This document shows, in pieces, positions 23,276-34,531 of a DNA stretch of 64,000 bases. The notes under the pieces were generated by a model, which saw nothing but the letters and a program-made list of their open reading frames with translations, was not told the origin of the DNA and searched no databases. A program made the position numbers and the translations under genes. Position 1 is the first letter of the stretch. Each line of letters begins with the position of its first letter. The DNA is from Chelonoidis abingdonii (lineage: Eukaryota > Chordata > Testudines > Testudinidae): contig NC_133778.1 in assembly GCF_003597395.2 (NCBI RefSeq), positions 10,298,092 through 10,362,091 on the forward strand, in the 5' to 3' direction.

Positions 23276-23590
23276 AGAAGGATATGAACACTTATACTCC
23301 CACCCCCCGATTCCCTGATAGTTGATGCAGCTACCCAGGACCTTCCCCTAAAAATAGGGATGCTAAAAGGCTAGACCTATTTATGAGGAAGGTCTACTCC
23401 ACTGGGGGGTTACAGCTTTGCATATTGAACCAGCAGGCCATCATGAGCAGATACTCATATAACACCTGCGGCGCGATGGCCAAGTTTGCAGGGCTGCTGC
23501 TGCAGAACTCCCGTGTGGAATTCTCTGCGCTGGTGGAGAAAAGGAAACTAATTGCACAAGAAGATGGGGTGTTGGATGGGCAGACCTCCA
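23276..23590 (+). pseudogene. DIRS ORF1 remnant, C-terminal part
   Basis: After a further frame change, 23380-23580 encodes RLDLFMRKVYSTGGLQLCIL, and MSRYSYNTCGAMAKFAGLLL a little further on. This is the segment that in DIRS ORF1 follows the KRLD(L/I)F motif. The similarity stops near 23580, where the sequence jumps to recombinase-like material. Confidence 0.55.
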
Positions 23591-23945
23591 TCTGGTCCTT
23601 TCCAGACTCTCAGTTTTGCCCTTTGAACCTTTGGCGACAGGCTCCTTGCTCTGTCTCTCGTACAAGGTGGCATTTCTGATGTGATAACGTCAGCCAAGAG
23701 GGTGTCTGAGCTCAAGGCCCTAACCTCAGAATCTCCTTGCCCTGTGTTCTACAAGGACAAGGTTCAGTTCAGGCCTTAACCTTCAGGGGGAAAGCAGGGT
23801 ATCTTCCAGTTTCACATCAGCCAGGACATTTTCCTCCCAGTAGTCTATCCTAAGTCACACTTGAGTGGCCAGGACCAAAGGCTTCACTCATTGGATGTCC
23901 TCAGGGCACTAGCCTTCTACATCAAGAGAACAAAACTGTTCCATT
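23591..23945 (+). pseudogene. DIRS tyrosine-recombinase fragment
   Basis: Translation in the appropriate frame gives SAKRVSELKALTSESPCPVF, and further on DIFLPVVYPKSHLSGQDQRL. The first overlaps the first catalytic-arginine region of DIRS recombinases (RVSEL). The C-terminal half with the remaining catalytic residues is absent before the right terminal repeat. Stops and a frame change interrupt it. Confidence 0.5.
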
Positions 23946-24044
23946 CCAATACCCTCCCTCCTCCCCCTCTGTCGGAGTAGACGCCAAGAAGGAACTGAGG
24001 GGGTGGTGGGTCGGCAGGGCTCTATACTGAGTTCCAGGAAGGCA

Positions 24045-24170
24045 CGACTCCAGGGGGCACCCAGGCTGACCGGACGGATGCTGCTAGGGGAAGAGTTTTC
24101 CGGCTGCTGTGCACATGCACGTGCACACACCTGATTGGAATGGATGTGAACAACACATCTTGAAGAACAA
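24045..24170 (-). repeat. DIRS right inverted terminal repeat
   Basis: Reading the complement gives the left repeat in the same order: TCCATTCCAATCAGGTGTGT, GTGCACG, GGAAAACT, CCCTAGCAGCATCCGT, GGTCAGCCTGGG. This inverted layout separates the element from LTR retrotransposons. Confidence 0.75.
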
Positions 24171-24200
24171 CAGTTACAAGAAGGTGAGTAACTTTTATTT

Positions 24201-27119
24201 TCCCACATGGCAAATCTGGCAAAATATACTCAATTTTTCAGCTGTCACCACGATATAGATATGAGATATGTTTCTGCTACACTCCCAGTTTAGGGGTGGT
24301 TTTAAAACTGAGGTTTTATTAAACTTAAAAAATGCAGCCTGGATAAGCCCCACAGCAGCTCCATCACACCAGGACTCAACAAAATCCTTCCTTGAGCCAC
24401 AGCTTGCTTCTCTACTGCCTTCCATTTTTTCCCTTCATAAGTGCGCCAAACGCTGGCAGTACCCTTGTTATACCAATAAAAACTAGCAGGATCTTAAAGG
24501 GGACAAGACATTTGTCACATTTATTGTAAATACCAAAATAAAAGATAACAGCAAACAATGTTGTTTGGTTACTTATTCCTATGATTATGTGTGTATATAT
24601 ATATATATAATATATCCATTCACACAATCATTCATACAAGTTCTGTGTAGATATTATAGTTACCAGCCTAAAGTTGCTTATGACAGAATACTGGCCAGGT
24701 AGTCTGTACACAAGAGTGGAGCCGAGTCCGGGTCAGGTGCCCTGTGCTCCTGGCGGCTGGCAGCAGAAACCATAGACTCAAGTCCTTAGTCTTCAGAGTC
24801 AGTTTATAGGGATTATAGTTCCCTATGTTATTCATGGGAGTTGTTTAACATTCTGCTGTTGCCAGATAATCAGCCTCGCTGGCTTATTCTGTCAGATGTT
24901 TGTTTAGGTGCTTGGGGTGGTCCGTTCTGGGACTGTTGCAGAATCAATCAGCAGGTGTCTTGCTCCATTTGTCGAATGTTGTTGATCTTGGGAGTGGATC
25001 CCAGTTCCACTCCGGGGGTCACCTGGTTGATTCCACTTATTGACACCTTCATCCAAGCCGACACTGAGAAATTTTCAGTGGTAACCACTAACCCTTATGC
25101 CATCATTTAAACTAGCACTCTATTCACTACACTATGATCTTAATTACTTTAATTCACTGTCTGTTTACCTTTTGGGCGTGAGACTCTCTGTCTTTTAACC
25201 AATTAAAAGAAGGAGGAGCGGTGAAAGGAGAGAGAGAGAGAGGAGAGATGAGAAGACGGATGGAGGTTCCTCTATTTGTAGTGATACAAAGTGGAGCGAG
25301 AGAGGGGCACTTAGAGTCAGTTAACCGTTATACAAGTTTTATACAATAAGTATTCTGTGAGCAGGTTCACACAGACAAGCTAGGTGGCTTGCAGGTTAGA
25401 GGCTAAATCTGGGGAATCACATTTATTTCTAATATAAACCTTTAGTTATAAAGTATTAATTAACATTAAATCATTTCTAACAATAAATCATTTTTCATAT
25501 AAACCATGTCTAATATAAACCTTCTTTAGTATCCCTACACCCTGACATTCCCTTAGGATTGCTACATGTTGGCAGCTGTAGACTACAAGGTTTTATTTTT
25601 AGGTTCTAAGACATTATAAACACAACAGCAAGGTTCAAGTATTTTGAACATGTCGCTAAAGCAACCAAGTAAACCCTCTGAGCTTCCCGAGGGTGGGGAA
25701 ACAAACATAGCCATAGAGAAAGAAGGAAGGAATAATGGTGACTGGACAAGCTGAGGAGCTGAAGATAGCAGGAAAATAGCCATTTACAGGGAGTGACAAG
25801 GAGGCACAGAGATGTGTTTAGCATCCTGGCAAATAGATATATTATGAGGCCATTTGTGTGAGTGCAGTAGACGTAGGGCCCTGTAAATAACTAATAGACA
25901 ATGCTTGATTGATGAATGTGCCCATATATGAAGATCCTTCCCCCCCCAGGCCTAGACAGGCACATGTTCCCACTGATGAGTTCAACTACAGCAAAGTCAG
26001 TTGAAAGGTTTCTATTAGTGTGTGTGTGGGTAAATACACTAAAGCGGATGCCTGGCACTTAGCCTTTGGAAATGGCAAACTAAAGTAGTCTACGTACAAA
26101 GAGATCTCAAATGATTAAACCTGCGGGATTAGGTGGAAGTCAAATAGTCTGAGTTTCTAAGCAACCTCTGCATTTTTCACTTTGTGGAGGGTTTTTTCCC
26201 CCCAGCTTTTCTTCTTCTTTCTTTTTTATAAACTGCCTCACAGCTAGACTCCAGATATGTCATCTGTTAAAAGACATGGGCCAACAAAGAAAAGGAAGTG
26301 GTTTCCAAGCAACAGGAACTATACCACCATTTTCTGGATTGATTGTAGCCCTCTGACTCAGATATCCTTTTATTCTTCCATTCTCCAGTGTGGCAGTTCT
26401 CTGCATGCTCCCTCAGTGATCAGAGAACTGGACACCTACAGCGTAATTTCAGTACAAAAGCCACATTGATAATTATCTCACAGCAATAGGCACATAGAAA
26501 TACAGCCTGAGGAGACCTATAGGGCTCCATGGTTTAAAGAACAGAACATGAGTGAGTGCAGTATCACTGTTACAATCATGGTCTGACTAAGTGACTGGGA
26601 TTTGAAAATTCTGTTCTTTACTAGCAGTGCTGCAGTCGGAACTGGTTGAAGCCCCTCAGACATAGGCCAGTATGTAGTTTCCAAATTTCAGATCACTTAC
26701 CGTCTCTGGGTGTTCTGGAGATGCCTTTGGGTGGGATGAGGGCTCCCACATTGAATGACATTTTGCGACCATCTGAGAGATGGCACCATACCCAGTGCTG
26801 AACAGATCTCAGAAGGTCGATGGGTGAGGTGAAAATAAGCGGGAATTTGGATGTTCACCTGACCCTCTCTGGGATGTAGAATTGAGATATTGTGAGAACA
26901 GGTGACTCTAGAAGATTTCCAGTATTTCCTGTCGCTTTTGTGGTTGGAGATATCATGGGACTTTGTCCTATAGGGGTACTTCTGACTCCAGTCTTGACCA
27001 CAAAGTGCAGGGGACGGGAAAACAAAAGTTCTCTCCTGACACTCAGAAAAAGATGGGTTTGATTTTGGTGTGCTGCCTGGGCAATGGTTCCGATCAGTTT
27101 TTATTTTGTGTGAACCGTT
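24201..27119. other. Unannotated stretch, A/T-rich in places
   Basis: No gene was recognised. It holds a (TA)n tract at 24594-24615 and a GA-rich tract at 25208-25255. The block 24640-25560 has the look of a diverged retroelement end region but gave no boundaries. Confidence 0.35.
24594..24615. repeat. (TA)n microsatellite
   Basis: An uninterrupted TA run followed by AATATAT. Confidence 0.85.
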
Positions 27120-28010
27120 TCACCCACTTCTAATTATTCGCCCACCAGTCACCATTTTACTGGGCAACACCAATTGGCCAGCTCGAAATCACTCCCCGAA
27201 TTTCTTCCCTCTGGATGTGGTATGAAAATGTGGCAGTCCCTGGTGTTGCAATTTCAGGGTAACCGCACCTGTATCTCCCATCTGTGGTCTCTCAAGGGCA
27301 CTCACTTAGGGTTACCGGCTCCCAGCCGTCACCTCTCTTGGGAAGAGAGCAACTTCTCTCTCTCTCTCTCTCTCTCTGACTGGGGTTTTAAAGCTTCACA
27401 GTCCCCTGCCTTACACTGGGATATCCCCAGCAAGCCAGTCTGCCTAAACACCAGTGCCTGTGCTTTGCTGTCTTTCTGCAGGCAATCAACAGCATCATGC
27501 CAGCAGTTACAAGCTAGCACACAGCCCTTTCTAAGCAAGCACATGTATTCTTAAGATGAAAGCATTACAGAGAAAACATGAAAACAATATATGGTATATC
27601 CATGCTGAAAACTTACCAGAGGTCCCTCGTTTAGTGTTATGGGGCCCTAACAGGCAGGCCAAGGTCCTTCCAACCATTCTGCAAGGATTGGGACCCCTCA
27701 CCCTTTGGACAGAAGGTCTTGCCCATTTGCTGGACCAAAATAAAGGCCCTGGGTGAGTTCAAACACACCCCTTTTAAGCCGAACCCCATTCTTGGTTTTC
27801 CTAGTCTCAGGAAACCCAGTTTGAACCAATATACGTGAGCCTCCCCAGAGGGTGCTGTCTCTCTCTCCGTGTTTACAATGTGAGTGAGTCACCTTAATCA
27901 GCCCCCACAGTTTTAGTTCCTGAAGGAGCCATGGTTACCCTCCCCGTCCACTAGAACACAATCATACACATGATCCCTGGCTCCAGTGACACATCAACTT
28001 AATACAGTAT
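27120..28010 (-). repeat. Probable LTR block containing a (CT)n tract
   Basis: Segment order recalls a turtle ERV-type LTR on the minus strand: GGTCTCTCAAGGGCACTCAC, then GGAAGAGAGC next to a CT run, then GTTTACAATGTGAGTGAGTC near the far end. The boundaries and target duplication were not found, so the coordinates are approximate. The open frames inside have no domain. Confidence 0.4.
27354..27378. repeat. (CT)n microsatellite
   Basis: About twelve uninterrupted CT units. Confidence 0.85.
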
Positions 28011-29330
28011 GTCCCCCAAAGATACTGCATGGGGCTGCAATCTCTGTCACACCTGGCACCTGTGCAGAGGGGTGGAATTACCAATAAATGGTGTTAACCA
28101 AAAGCTCTTCCCACACTTGCCCATTTACATAGAGGAAAGAAACCTGGATGTGAGGGGCCTACGTTCTTACTGGGCCATATCCCTGACTCCCGCTGAACTG
28201 CACACTGTGCATGGGGGTAATTCCTTTGCCCTGAATTCGAGCATCCCAAGGGCTGCTAATGACCCCAAGCAGCCAAAACTACAGCCACAGATATTGGACA
28301 CCTGCCATACAACCGCATTTTGCTCTACATCCTGCACCGGCGCGCACAGTGATCTTCACGTAGGGGCCTGTCATGCAAGTCATGGAGAAGAAACAGGAGA
28401 ATGAAGAACCCAGTTTGACAAGTCATAAAATCCGAGCCCTGCAGCAGCTTCCCTGAAGTGCTGCACGGTACAATGGTTAGTATTTAGCTGCGTTTGTTTT
28501 ACATCTTTCCCCTGGGGGACACTGAAATAGATTCTGTTTGGAAATTCTGCTGCTCAGATGGTAGGGCCCGAGCCAGCTGCCCCTCTGCAATGGGACTCTG
28601 CTTCACAATGAGGGGCGGGGGGCAGAATTAGTCCCTTAGGTTTTCTGGGTTTCTTTTTCTTTCCTAGGGGCAAGATTGTGCCTTTCAGCACAGCCGCAAG
28701 CAGCTGCACACGTACCTTTGCTCCCTCTTGGTTTTTTGGGGAGGGGGAAGACGAGGAGGGGGAGGAAGGAAGTTAGGATTTAGAGATTGAGGAGGAAGGA
28801 GTAACTTGTTGCAACCCCTTGCAAATGTGCGGTTTGCTCCCCCTTGCACCTAGCCAGTTGCCATGCTCCCCAAGTGGAAATGAAGCCCTGCCCCACCTGC
28901 TGGCTTCCAGGGGCTGTGCTTCACACCAGACCCAAGATGTGCAGGCGGAGAAGCCTTCCCCACACTGCCTTGCTCAGGCAAAGATGACAAGGGATGATCT
29001 AACCTTTGGGTTTCCTACTAAAGACCTTTGCGTGAACCCAGCATCTGCCACTAGGAATTCATCTGCTCCTGCTTGTATCCTCAGGAATGAATGTTTGACA
29101 CAGGGCCATAGTTAGCTAGAACTGAAATATCCAAGTTGGGCTTCTTCAGTGTTGGTCAGACTATTGTGTGTTTGAAGGAGAAAGGGAAGATACCTTCTGT
29201 CAATCAGGCACTGGGTATTTCGATCAGGAGTGGCACAAGTTGCTCATGACTCATTTCACAAGCCAGGATGGGCATGGGTCAGATTCACAAGTCTTGGGTT
29301 GAGACTCCTTTAAGATGTCCTGAACTTCTT
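28011..29330. other. Unannotated stretch
   Basis: No gene or bounded repeat was recognised. The open frame at 28009-28404 (131 codons) has no domain and no splice context. Confidence 0.35.
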
Positions 29331-30130
29331 GGTGAGTGAATGTACTGAACTCTGGGTATGCCAGTGGGCTGTTGATTGGTGGGTATTGGTACTGGTATTG
29401 TCAGTGCTTGGTACTGGGCTCTGATGCAGATTCCAGTGACTCAGGATTAATGATGCTGTTTACCACCTTGAATAACTCTTGGGGAAGGATTTGGCAGCCT
29501 CAGTGGAGGCTGGTTGGAAGATTTGTTTGGCCTGTAATATAGGCTCAGCGTAGGCTTTGAGAAATAAGTTAAGTTTCATCCTGTCTGAATCAGCCTTTTT
29601 TTCCCTACCATTGGTGCTTGAGTTTCTGCCCCTCTCTTCAGCTACTGCAGGGTGTCAGAAAACCAGGGAGATCTGTGTGGGTGGTGGGGAGGAAGGAGCT
29701 GCTTGGGAGCCAGTATGTCAATGGCCAAGACCAGTGTAAAATGGTAACTATTTACCAGGTCCTCGACTCCTCGTCCTGTGGGCGAGGTTGTCCTTTAGCA
29801 AGCTTTGTAATTTGTTGGAGTGCATGAGTCGTCGTAATCAAATAAGGATCTTTGGTCCATCTTGTGACCTGGAACCTGGAAAGTCTCTGACCACTGCCTT
29901 AATAAGGTGATGGTCTGTCCAAGAGAGTGGCTGGGTTGTGATGTCCTCTGTCTTGACATCTAGGCCAAAAATCAAGTCAGTTGCCATGTGGGTTGGACCA
30001 GAGATGAGACAAATGAGGAGATGAATTTTCTGGCTTTCGCATCCACAGCCTTGTTGATGTGTCTGTTGAAATCTCCCAGGACAAGTCTTGGATATTTCAC
30101 TACTATCATGGACTTTTTCTTCATCAACAT
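29331..30130 (-). pseudogene. L2-like LINE relic with endonuclease fragment
   Basis: On the minus strand 30110-30060 reads GDFNRHIN, the APE-type endonuclease motif. Shortly after come SGPTHMATDLIFGLDV and LSWTDHHLIK, the SPTH...DLIF and (S/T)DHHLI motifs that close such endonucleases in L2/CR1-clade LINEs. A frame change separates the first motif from the rest. Further diverged LINE-like sequence continues toward 29331. No reverse transcriptase motif was seen. Confidence 0.6.
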
Positions 30131-30768
30131 CATTTACATTATGCGATTCCACCCCTCTCTCCCAACCCTCAGCCCCCCCCACCCCCCAAAGCCTCTCGTC
30201 CAAAATATCAGGAAAAATGGTTTGTATAGCTGGTCTTTTCTAAGATGGGTGTTAACTAAAATCAAGGTTCTACTGTACTGATGCTCAGAGGAAACCCTGA
30301 GATACTTTTTTATGCTGATTAAGTTTAGGAAAGCTATTACTTACTGGTTACCACTAATTTTTGCAGAGTGCTTAATTTGTCAAAATAATATATTTCAACA
30401 TAGATTGAACATAGTATTCTTTCTTGGCTTTGCAGAAACTGGAAACGTTGGCCATAAATTTTTATTGGTCTGCAGTTGAGGGAATGAAAAACCTGTCTGG
30501 AGAATTAATGCTAAACAGACTATTTTTAAAAGCTGCCTTGAAATCTCAGTAGCTGTTTAGTATGGTAGGGAAACATGTAAGTTACAAATGTATCAAAGGA
30601 TTACTAAATAAAGTACACTGTAATATGCAATAAATGGGGGGTCTAGCATAAAGGGCCTTTTTGCACTCCTTAATAAAAGAGAACTAATAGCAAGGATTAC
30701 AATCAAATAAACTAGCCACTCTCCTACACGTCCACCTCAAATCATATTATAAATGCTATAGAATTCCC
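30131..30768. other. Unannotated stretch
   Basis: No gene or bounded element was recognised; A/T-rich. Confidence 0.35.
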
Positions 30769-31829
30769 TGTGACATTTCACTCCATATTCTTTATGAAAA
30801 TATGCTTACAATATGAATGACATAACTGAGATGTACTTTATGCTAGATGGGTCATGTAAGCTGTCATTGGAAAGGTTATAATTTACTGAATGTGATTATC
30901 TGTATCTGAAGTTAGGAATATTGACTATGTATCTGTATTTCAACTACGCTACTTTGGGTGATGGCCCCTGCTAACACTTCAGGTACAACAATGGAAAAGC
31001 CAGACAGGGCAGATGGCCCATCAGTGAGGACAATGGATTGTGGAAAGGCTTGGCCTCCCTGCAAATGAACGCTCCGTACTGACACTGACTCATGGACACT
31101 GTGATGCTACAGAGTCAGGTGATCTAAACATTACCTGGGACTTCTTATAACTTTCCACTGGAAGGGAAGGGGGGGTCAAGCTTGGGAAACAAAGGATTCC
31201 CACCTTATGTAAATCCTGTTTAAGGGTTGGGAGGAAGGCACACAGGATGACTCCTCTCCATGGCCTGTCTGCCCAAGAAGAAAGACTGCAAAAGCCCTCT
31301 GAAGGGAAGGGGGTCGGTGGGAAGTCCAGACTGAGACAGCGGTCCAGTCTGAAAAGGAATATAACTGGAACTTTGAACCCATAGAAATTTGCAACCTGTC
31401 TAAAATAACATTTAGGATGAGAATTTACATTTTGTAACCTGTTTCTTAAGTACATTGAGCTTAGCTTGCGTAGTTTGCTTTATTTGGTCAGTAATCTACT
31501 TTGTTCTGACTGTTATCTCTTATATTCACTTAAAATTCATATCGCCCTCCACATTGAAGGAGGGGGCGAATTTCATAAAACCTTTGGGTTTGTACCCCTT
31601 AAAGGGAGTGGGCACCAGGGTGTTGGGGCAGCTCCTAAGGCTGAATCTTTCCAGAGCGGATCTCTGTCTCTGTGAAACTTGGCGTGACCCTGCCTGTGTG
31701 CTTGGCTGGAAGAGGCTTGTGAGCCTAACCCAGCAAGGCCAGGTAAAGGGGACCCGCCTGGCAGAATAAACAGGCTCAGTGGTGTCTCAGCACATCAGGT
31801 GATACCCCAAAGGGCCCAAACCTGTCACA
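30769..31829 (+). mobile_element. Solo LTR (family B), about 1.06 kb
   Basis: The ends are TGTGACA and TGTCACA, exact inverted repeats of the TG...CA type. Flanks TTCCC (30764-30768) and TGCCC (31830-31834) agree at 4 of 5 bases. The interior resembles the block at 5600-6600. No retroviral coding sequence adjoins it. Confidence 0.65.
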
Positions 31830-31977
31830 TGCCCACCCTGACAACAGCACAACTTGGAAAAGAACACAAGTTTTGCATTCATTGTCTGGATCTCTTGTGC
31901 ATGTGAAATCGTGTCTGCTTCCAACATGAAGAATTGTGGTTTTGGGGGCTCATTAACCAGTGGTGGATCAGAGCTGG

Positions 31978-32781
31978 TGTCAAGCTTCCTTCCCCACTCT
32001 GAACTTTAGGGTACAGATGTGGGGACCTGCATGGACACCTCTAAGCTTAATTACTAGCTTAGATCTGGTATCGCTGCCACTGTCCAGAATTTTCAGTGTC
32101 TGGATCACTCCCTTTCCCCCCTAAAACCTTCCCTTCCCTGGGTAGCCTTGAGAGATTCCTTCACCAATTCCCTGTGAATCCAGATCTAATCCCTTGGATC
32201 TTAAAACAAGGAGAAATTAACCATCCCCCCTCCTTTCTCCCACCAATCCCTGGTGAGTCCAGATCCAAACCCCTTGGATCTAAAAAACAAGGAAAAATCA
32301 ATCAGATATTAAGAAAAAAAGGCTTTTAATTAAAGAAAAGAAAGGTAAAAATCCTCTCTGTAAAATCAGGATGGAAAATACTTTACAGGATAATCAGATT
32401 CATATAGCCCAGAGGAACCCCCCCTAGCTTAGGTTCAAAGTTACAGCAAACAGAGGTAAATCCCTCAGCAAAAAGAACATTTACAAGTTGAGAAAACAAA
32501 TAATAAGAAAAACGCCTTGCCTGGTCTAATTACTACAAATCTGAAACATGAGGGACTGGTCAGAAGAGATTTGGAGAGCCTGGATTGATGTCTGGTCTCT
32601 CTTAATCCCAAGAGCGCACAACCCCCAAAACAAAGAGCACAAACAAAAGACTTCCCCCCACCAAGATTTGAAAGTATCTTGTCCCCTTATTGGTCCTCTG
32701 GTCAGTTCAGCCAGGTTTACTGAGCTTCTTAACTCTTTACAGGTAAAAGAGACATTAACCCTTAACTATCTGTTTATGACA
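31978..32781 (-). mobile_element. Solo LTR (family A) with perfect 5-bp TSD
   Basis: The + strand reads TGTCA...TGACA and is flanked by exact GCTGG (31973-31977 and 32782-32786). It is a close relative of 9034-9719 with extra internal sequence. A second GTGAGTCCAGATCCAA-type unit at about 32250 repeats the one at 32175, so the copy carries a short internal duplication. Confidence 0.85.
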
Positions 32782-32786
32782 GCTGG

Positions 32787-33360
32787 TGATTGCTATTGTT
32801 CTCAAATATGCTGTAAATGTACGGTGAAGGCATTTCAGTCACCGCAGTTGGTGCTTTCCCCTGAGCTATGGATGTCATCAACTGTGATGCTTGCTGATCT
32901 TTTTCTAAGCATTAATTTGTTTTATTTTCCTCACAAATCTAGGTTCTAAAGCCCTTTGGAGTGTTTCTTTGAGGAGCGAGTTAGCACAGTGAATACTCCT
33001 CACCATTCTCTCCTTGACATTTTTGCATTATTGCTCAGTCAAGCATGAAGCACTTGCGGTCTCATCACCTCAGGCTGTGACTGCATCTGATTCCACAAGC
33101 TCGGCAGTATCAGATCTTGGGCTTGTTACGTGCTTCTAAGACCAGGGGGAGCTGAGGGTCCTTTTACCTCACAGGATCCAGCCCTCAGGCTTGGCCGATA
33201 GTGTCCAGTGTAATTAGAGCTGAGAGGCCCAGTTTTCAAAGCAGCTCCCACTGCTGCCAGGCAGAGTTTTGGGTGCTGAGCATCTCTGCAGAGCAAACCT
33301 GGAGGTGTTTTAGCTCACTCTGTTTGGTGAATGACAGCTCTGAACTCATCTAGCTTTCTG
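32787..33360. other. Intron sequence before the RAMP1 exon
   Basis: No repeat with recognisable ends lies between the solo LTR and the RAMP1 acceptor. Confidence 0.4.
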
Positions 33361-33383
33361 ATTATTGCCTTCTTCTTTTCCAG
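33361..33383 (+). promoter_or_regulatory. RAMP1: Splice acceptor of RAMP1 last exon
   Basis: A pyrimidine-rich tract rich in CTTCTTCTTTTC runs straight into CAG at 33381-33383. Reading resumes in the RAMP frame directly after the AG, and the exon then matches the family without interruption. The apparent ORF upstream of the AG has no family resemblance and is intron read-through. Confidence 0.85.
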
Positions 33384-33639
33384 CTCCTACGGCGAGCTCA
33401 CCAACTGCACCTTCCTGATAGCTGAGAAACTGGCTTGCTATTGGCCGAACCAGCTGGTGGATGAGTTCTTCATAGCCATTCACAAGCACTATTTCAAAAA
33501 TTGCTCCCTGTCTGGGAGGTCTCTACGCGACCCACCAAGCAACATCCTATACCCGTTCCTTGTGGTCCCCATCCTCATCACCCTGCTCATGACGGCACTG
33601 GTGGTGTGGCGGAGCAAGCGGAGCGAGGGCATTGTGTAA
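33384..33639 (+). CDS. RAMP1: RAMP1 terminal coding exon (receptor activity-modifying protein 1, C-terminal 84 residues)
   Basis: RAMP1 is a single-pass type I membrane protein that pairs with the calcitonin receptor-like receptor to form the CGRP receptor and carries it to the cell surface. This exon opens with one base completing a split codon (phase 2), then encodes 84 residues to a TAA at 33637-33639. Visible family features are three ectodomain cysteines (exon residues 8, 18, 40), the CYWPN segment (18-22), RDPP just before the membrane, a hydrophobic helix at about residues 53-75, and the short tail [13 protein letters not shown]2 and RAMP3 end differently; the EGIV terminus and the RDPP...LYPF stretch point to RAMP1. 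From memory of the human protein, about two thirds of positions agree. Exons 1-2 (signal peptide and first ectodomain half) were not found, so the gene is partial here. A NCT and a NCS sequon are present. Family call is very secure; paralogue call is strong. Confidence 0.95.
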
Positions 33640-34175
33640 GCTAGCATGCCCCAGGATCTCCCTAAATCAGTCGAGACCTATCTTCCTGTGGACTAATCCC
33701 TCTCTGTCAGACTCAGAAAGCCCTTGTGGAATCAGCAGCACTTGGAAGCTTGGTAACCCTAAGGTAGAATGTGGAGAAAGAACAGTGCACACTTGACATT
33801 TAACACTGTCCTGACCAGAGAGGTGCGCTGTACCTATATATATTTCCTCTGGATAACAACCCTTTATTCAGGCAGAGATGACATGCTTTGGACTAATGCC
33901 ACTTCTCAATAATTACTCTCAGTCACTGCAGCACTTCTTGCAAACCAATTACTTGGTCATTTTAAAAATCATTTATAAAGACAATTAGTTGAAAAAGTAG
34001 ATCTATATGTCACGATTAGTATTTATACACTTAATCAGTAATCAGCCACAGGATGGATCGGGTGAGGTACCATTCTGTAGACATCTAATTGTTATAATTT
34101 ATTTCTTGCAGAGTTTTGGCTTGAATGCTTCTGAAGTCTATCATTGTTAATTAAAGGAACCCTTGATTACTTTGC
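33640..34175 (+). other. RAMP1: Probable RAMP1 3' UTR with ATTAAA poly(A) signal
   Basis: The stretch after the RAMP1 stop codon is unique-looking and moderately A/T-rich, with no repeat recognised before the CR1 fragment at 34297. A hexamer ATTAAA lies at 34150-34155, the most plausible cleavage signal for the transcript. The 3' boundary is inferred, and an alternative site further down cannot be excluded. Confidence 0.5.
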
Positions 34176-34296
34176 AAACTGCTGTTGTCAGTTTTTGCTT
34201 ATAACGTACTGAAAATACTGCCACATTGCCTAGCTACACAGAAGCCAGACTTTTCAAGGTTAAAAGAGATTATTGCAAGTTATTTCTCTTATTGTT

Positions 34297-34521
34297 TCAT
34301 AGAACTGTAGAAATGTAGGGCAGGAAGGGACCATGAAAAGTCATCAAGTCCAGCCCCCTGCTCTGAGGCAAGACCGAGTAAACCTAAACCATCGTTGACA
34401 GGTATTTGTCCAGCTTGTTCTCAAAAACTTTCACTGTTGCAGATTCCACAACCTCCCTTGGTAGCCAGTTCCAGAGCTTAAGTATGCTGATAGTTAGAAA
34501 GTTTCTCATAATATCTAAGGG
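34297..34521 (-). mobile_element. CR1 LINE 3'-end fragment
   Basis: The + strand begins TCATAGAACTGTAGAAATGT and continues GGCAGGAAGGGACC, GTCCAGCCCCCTGCTC and GTATTTGTCCAGCTTGTTCT. This is the complement of the CR1 3' end, including part of its ATTCTATG-type terminus. It is truncated, as most CR1 copies are. Confidence 0.8.
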
Positions 34522-34531
34522 ATATCCAGAG

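Larger units (their letters stand above)
22441..24200 (+). mobile_element. Internally deleted DIRS-type retrotransposon
   Basis: DIRS elements move with a tyrosine recombinase in place of an integrase and carry inverted, not direct, terminal repeats. Here about 120 bases at the left (from 22449) reappear in inverted orientation at the right (to about 24170). Both contain CCATTCCAATCAGGTGTGTG (right copy as its complement) and the GCAGCATCCGT block. Between them are broken Gag-like frames, then the start of a recombinase-like region in a different frame. Reverse transcriptase and RNase H are missing, so the 1.76-kb copy is a deletion derivative. Confidence 0.75.
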
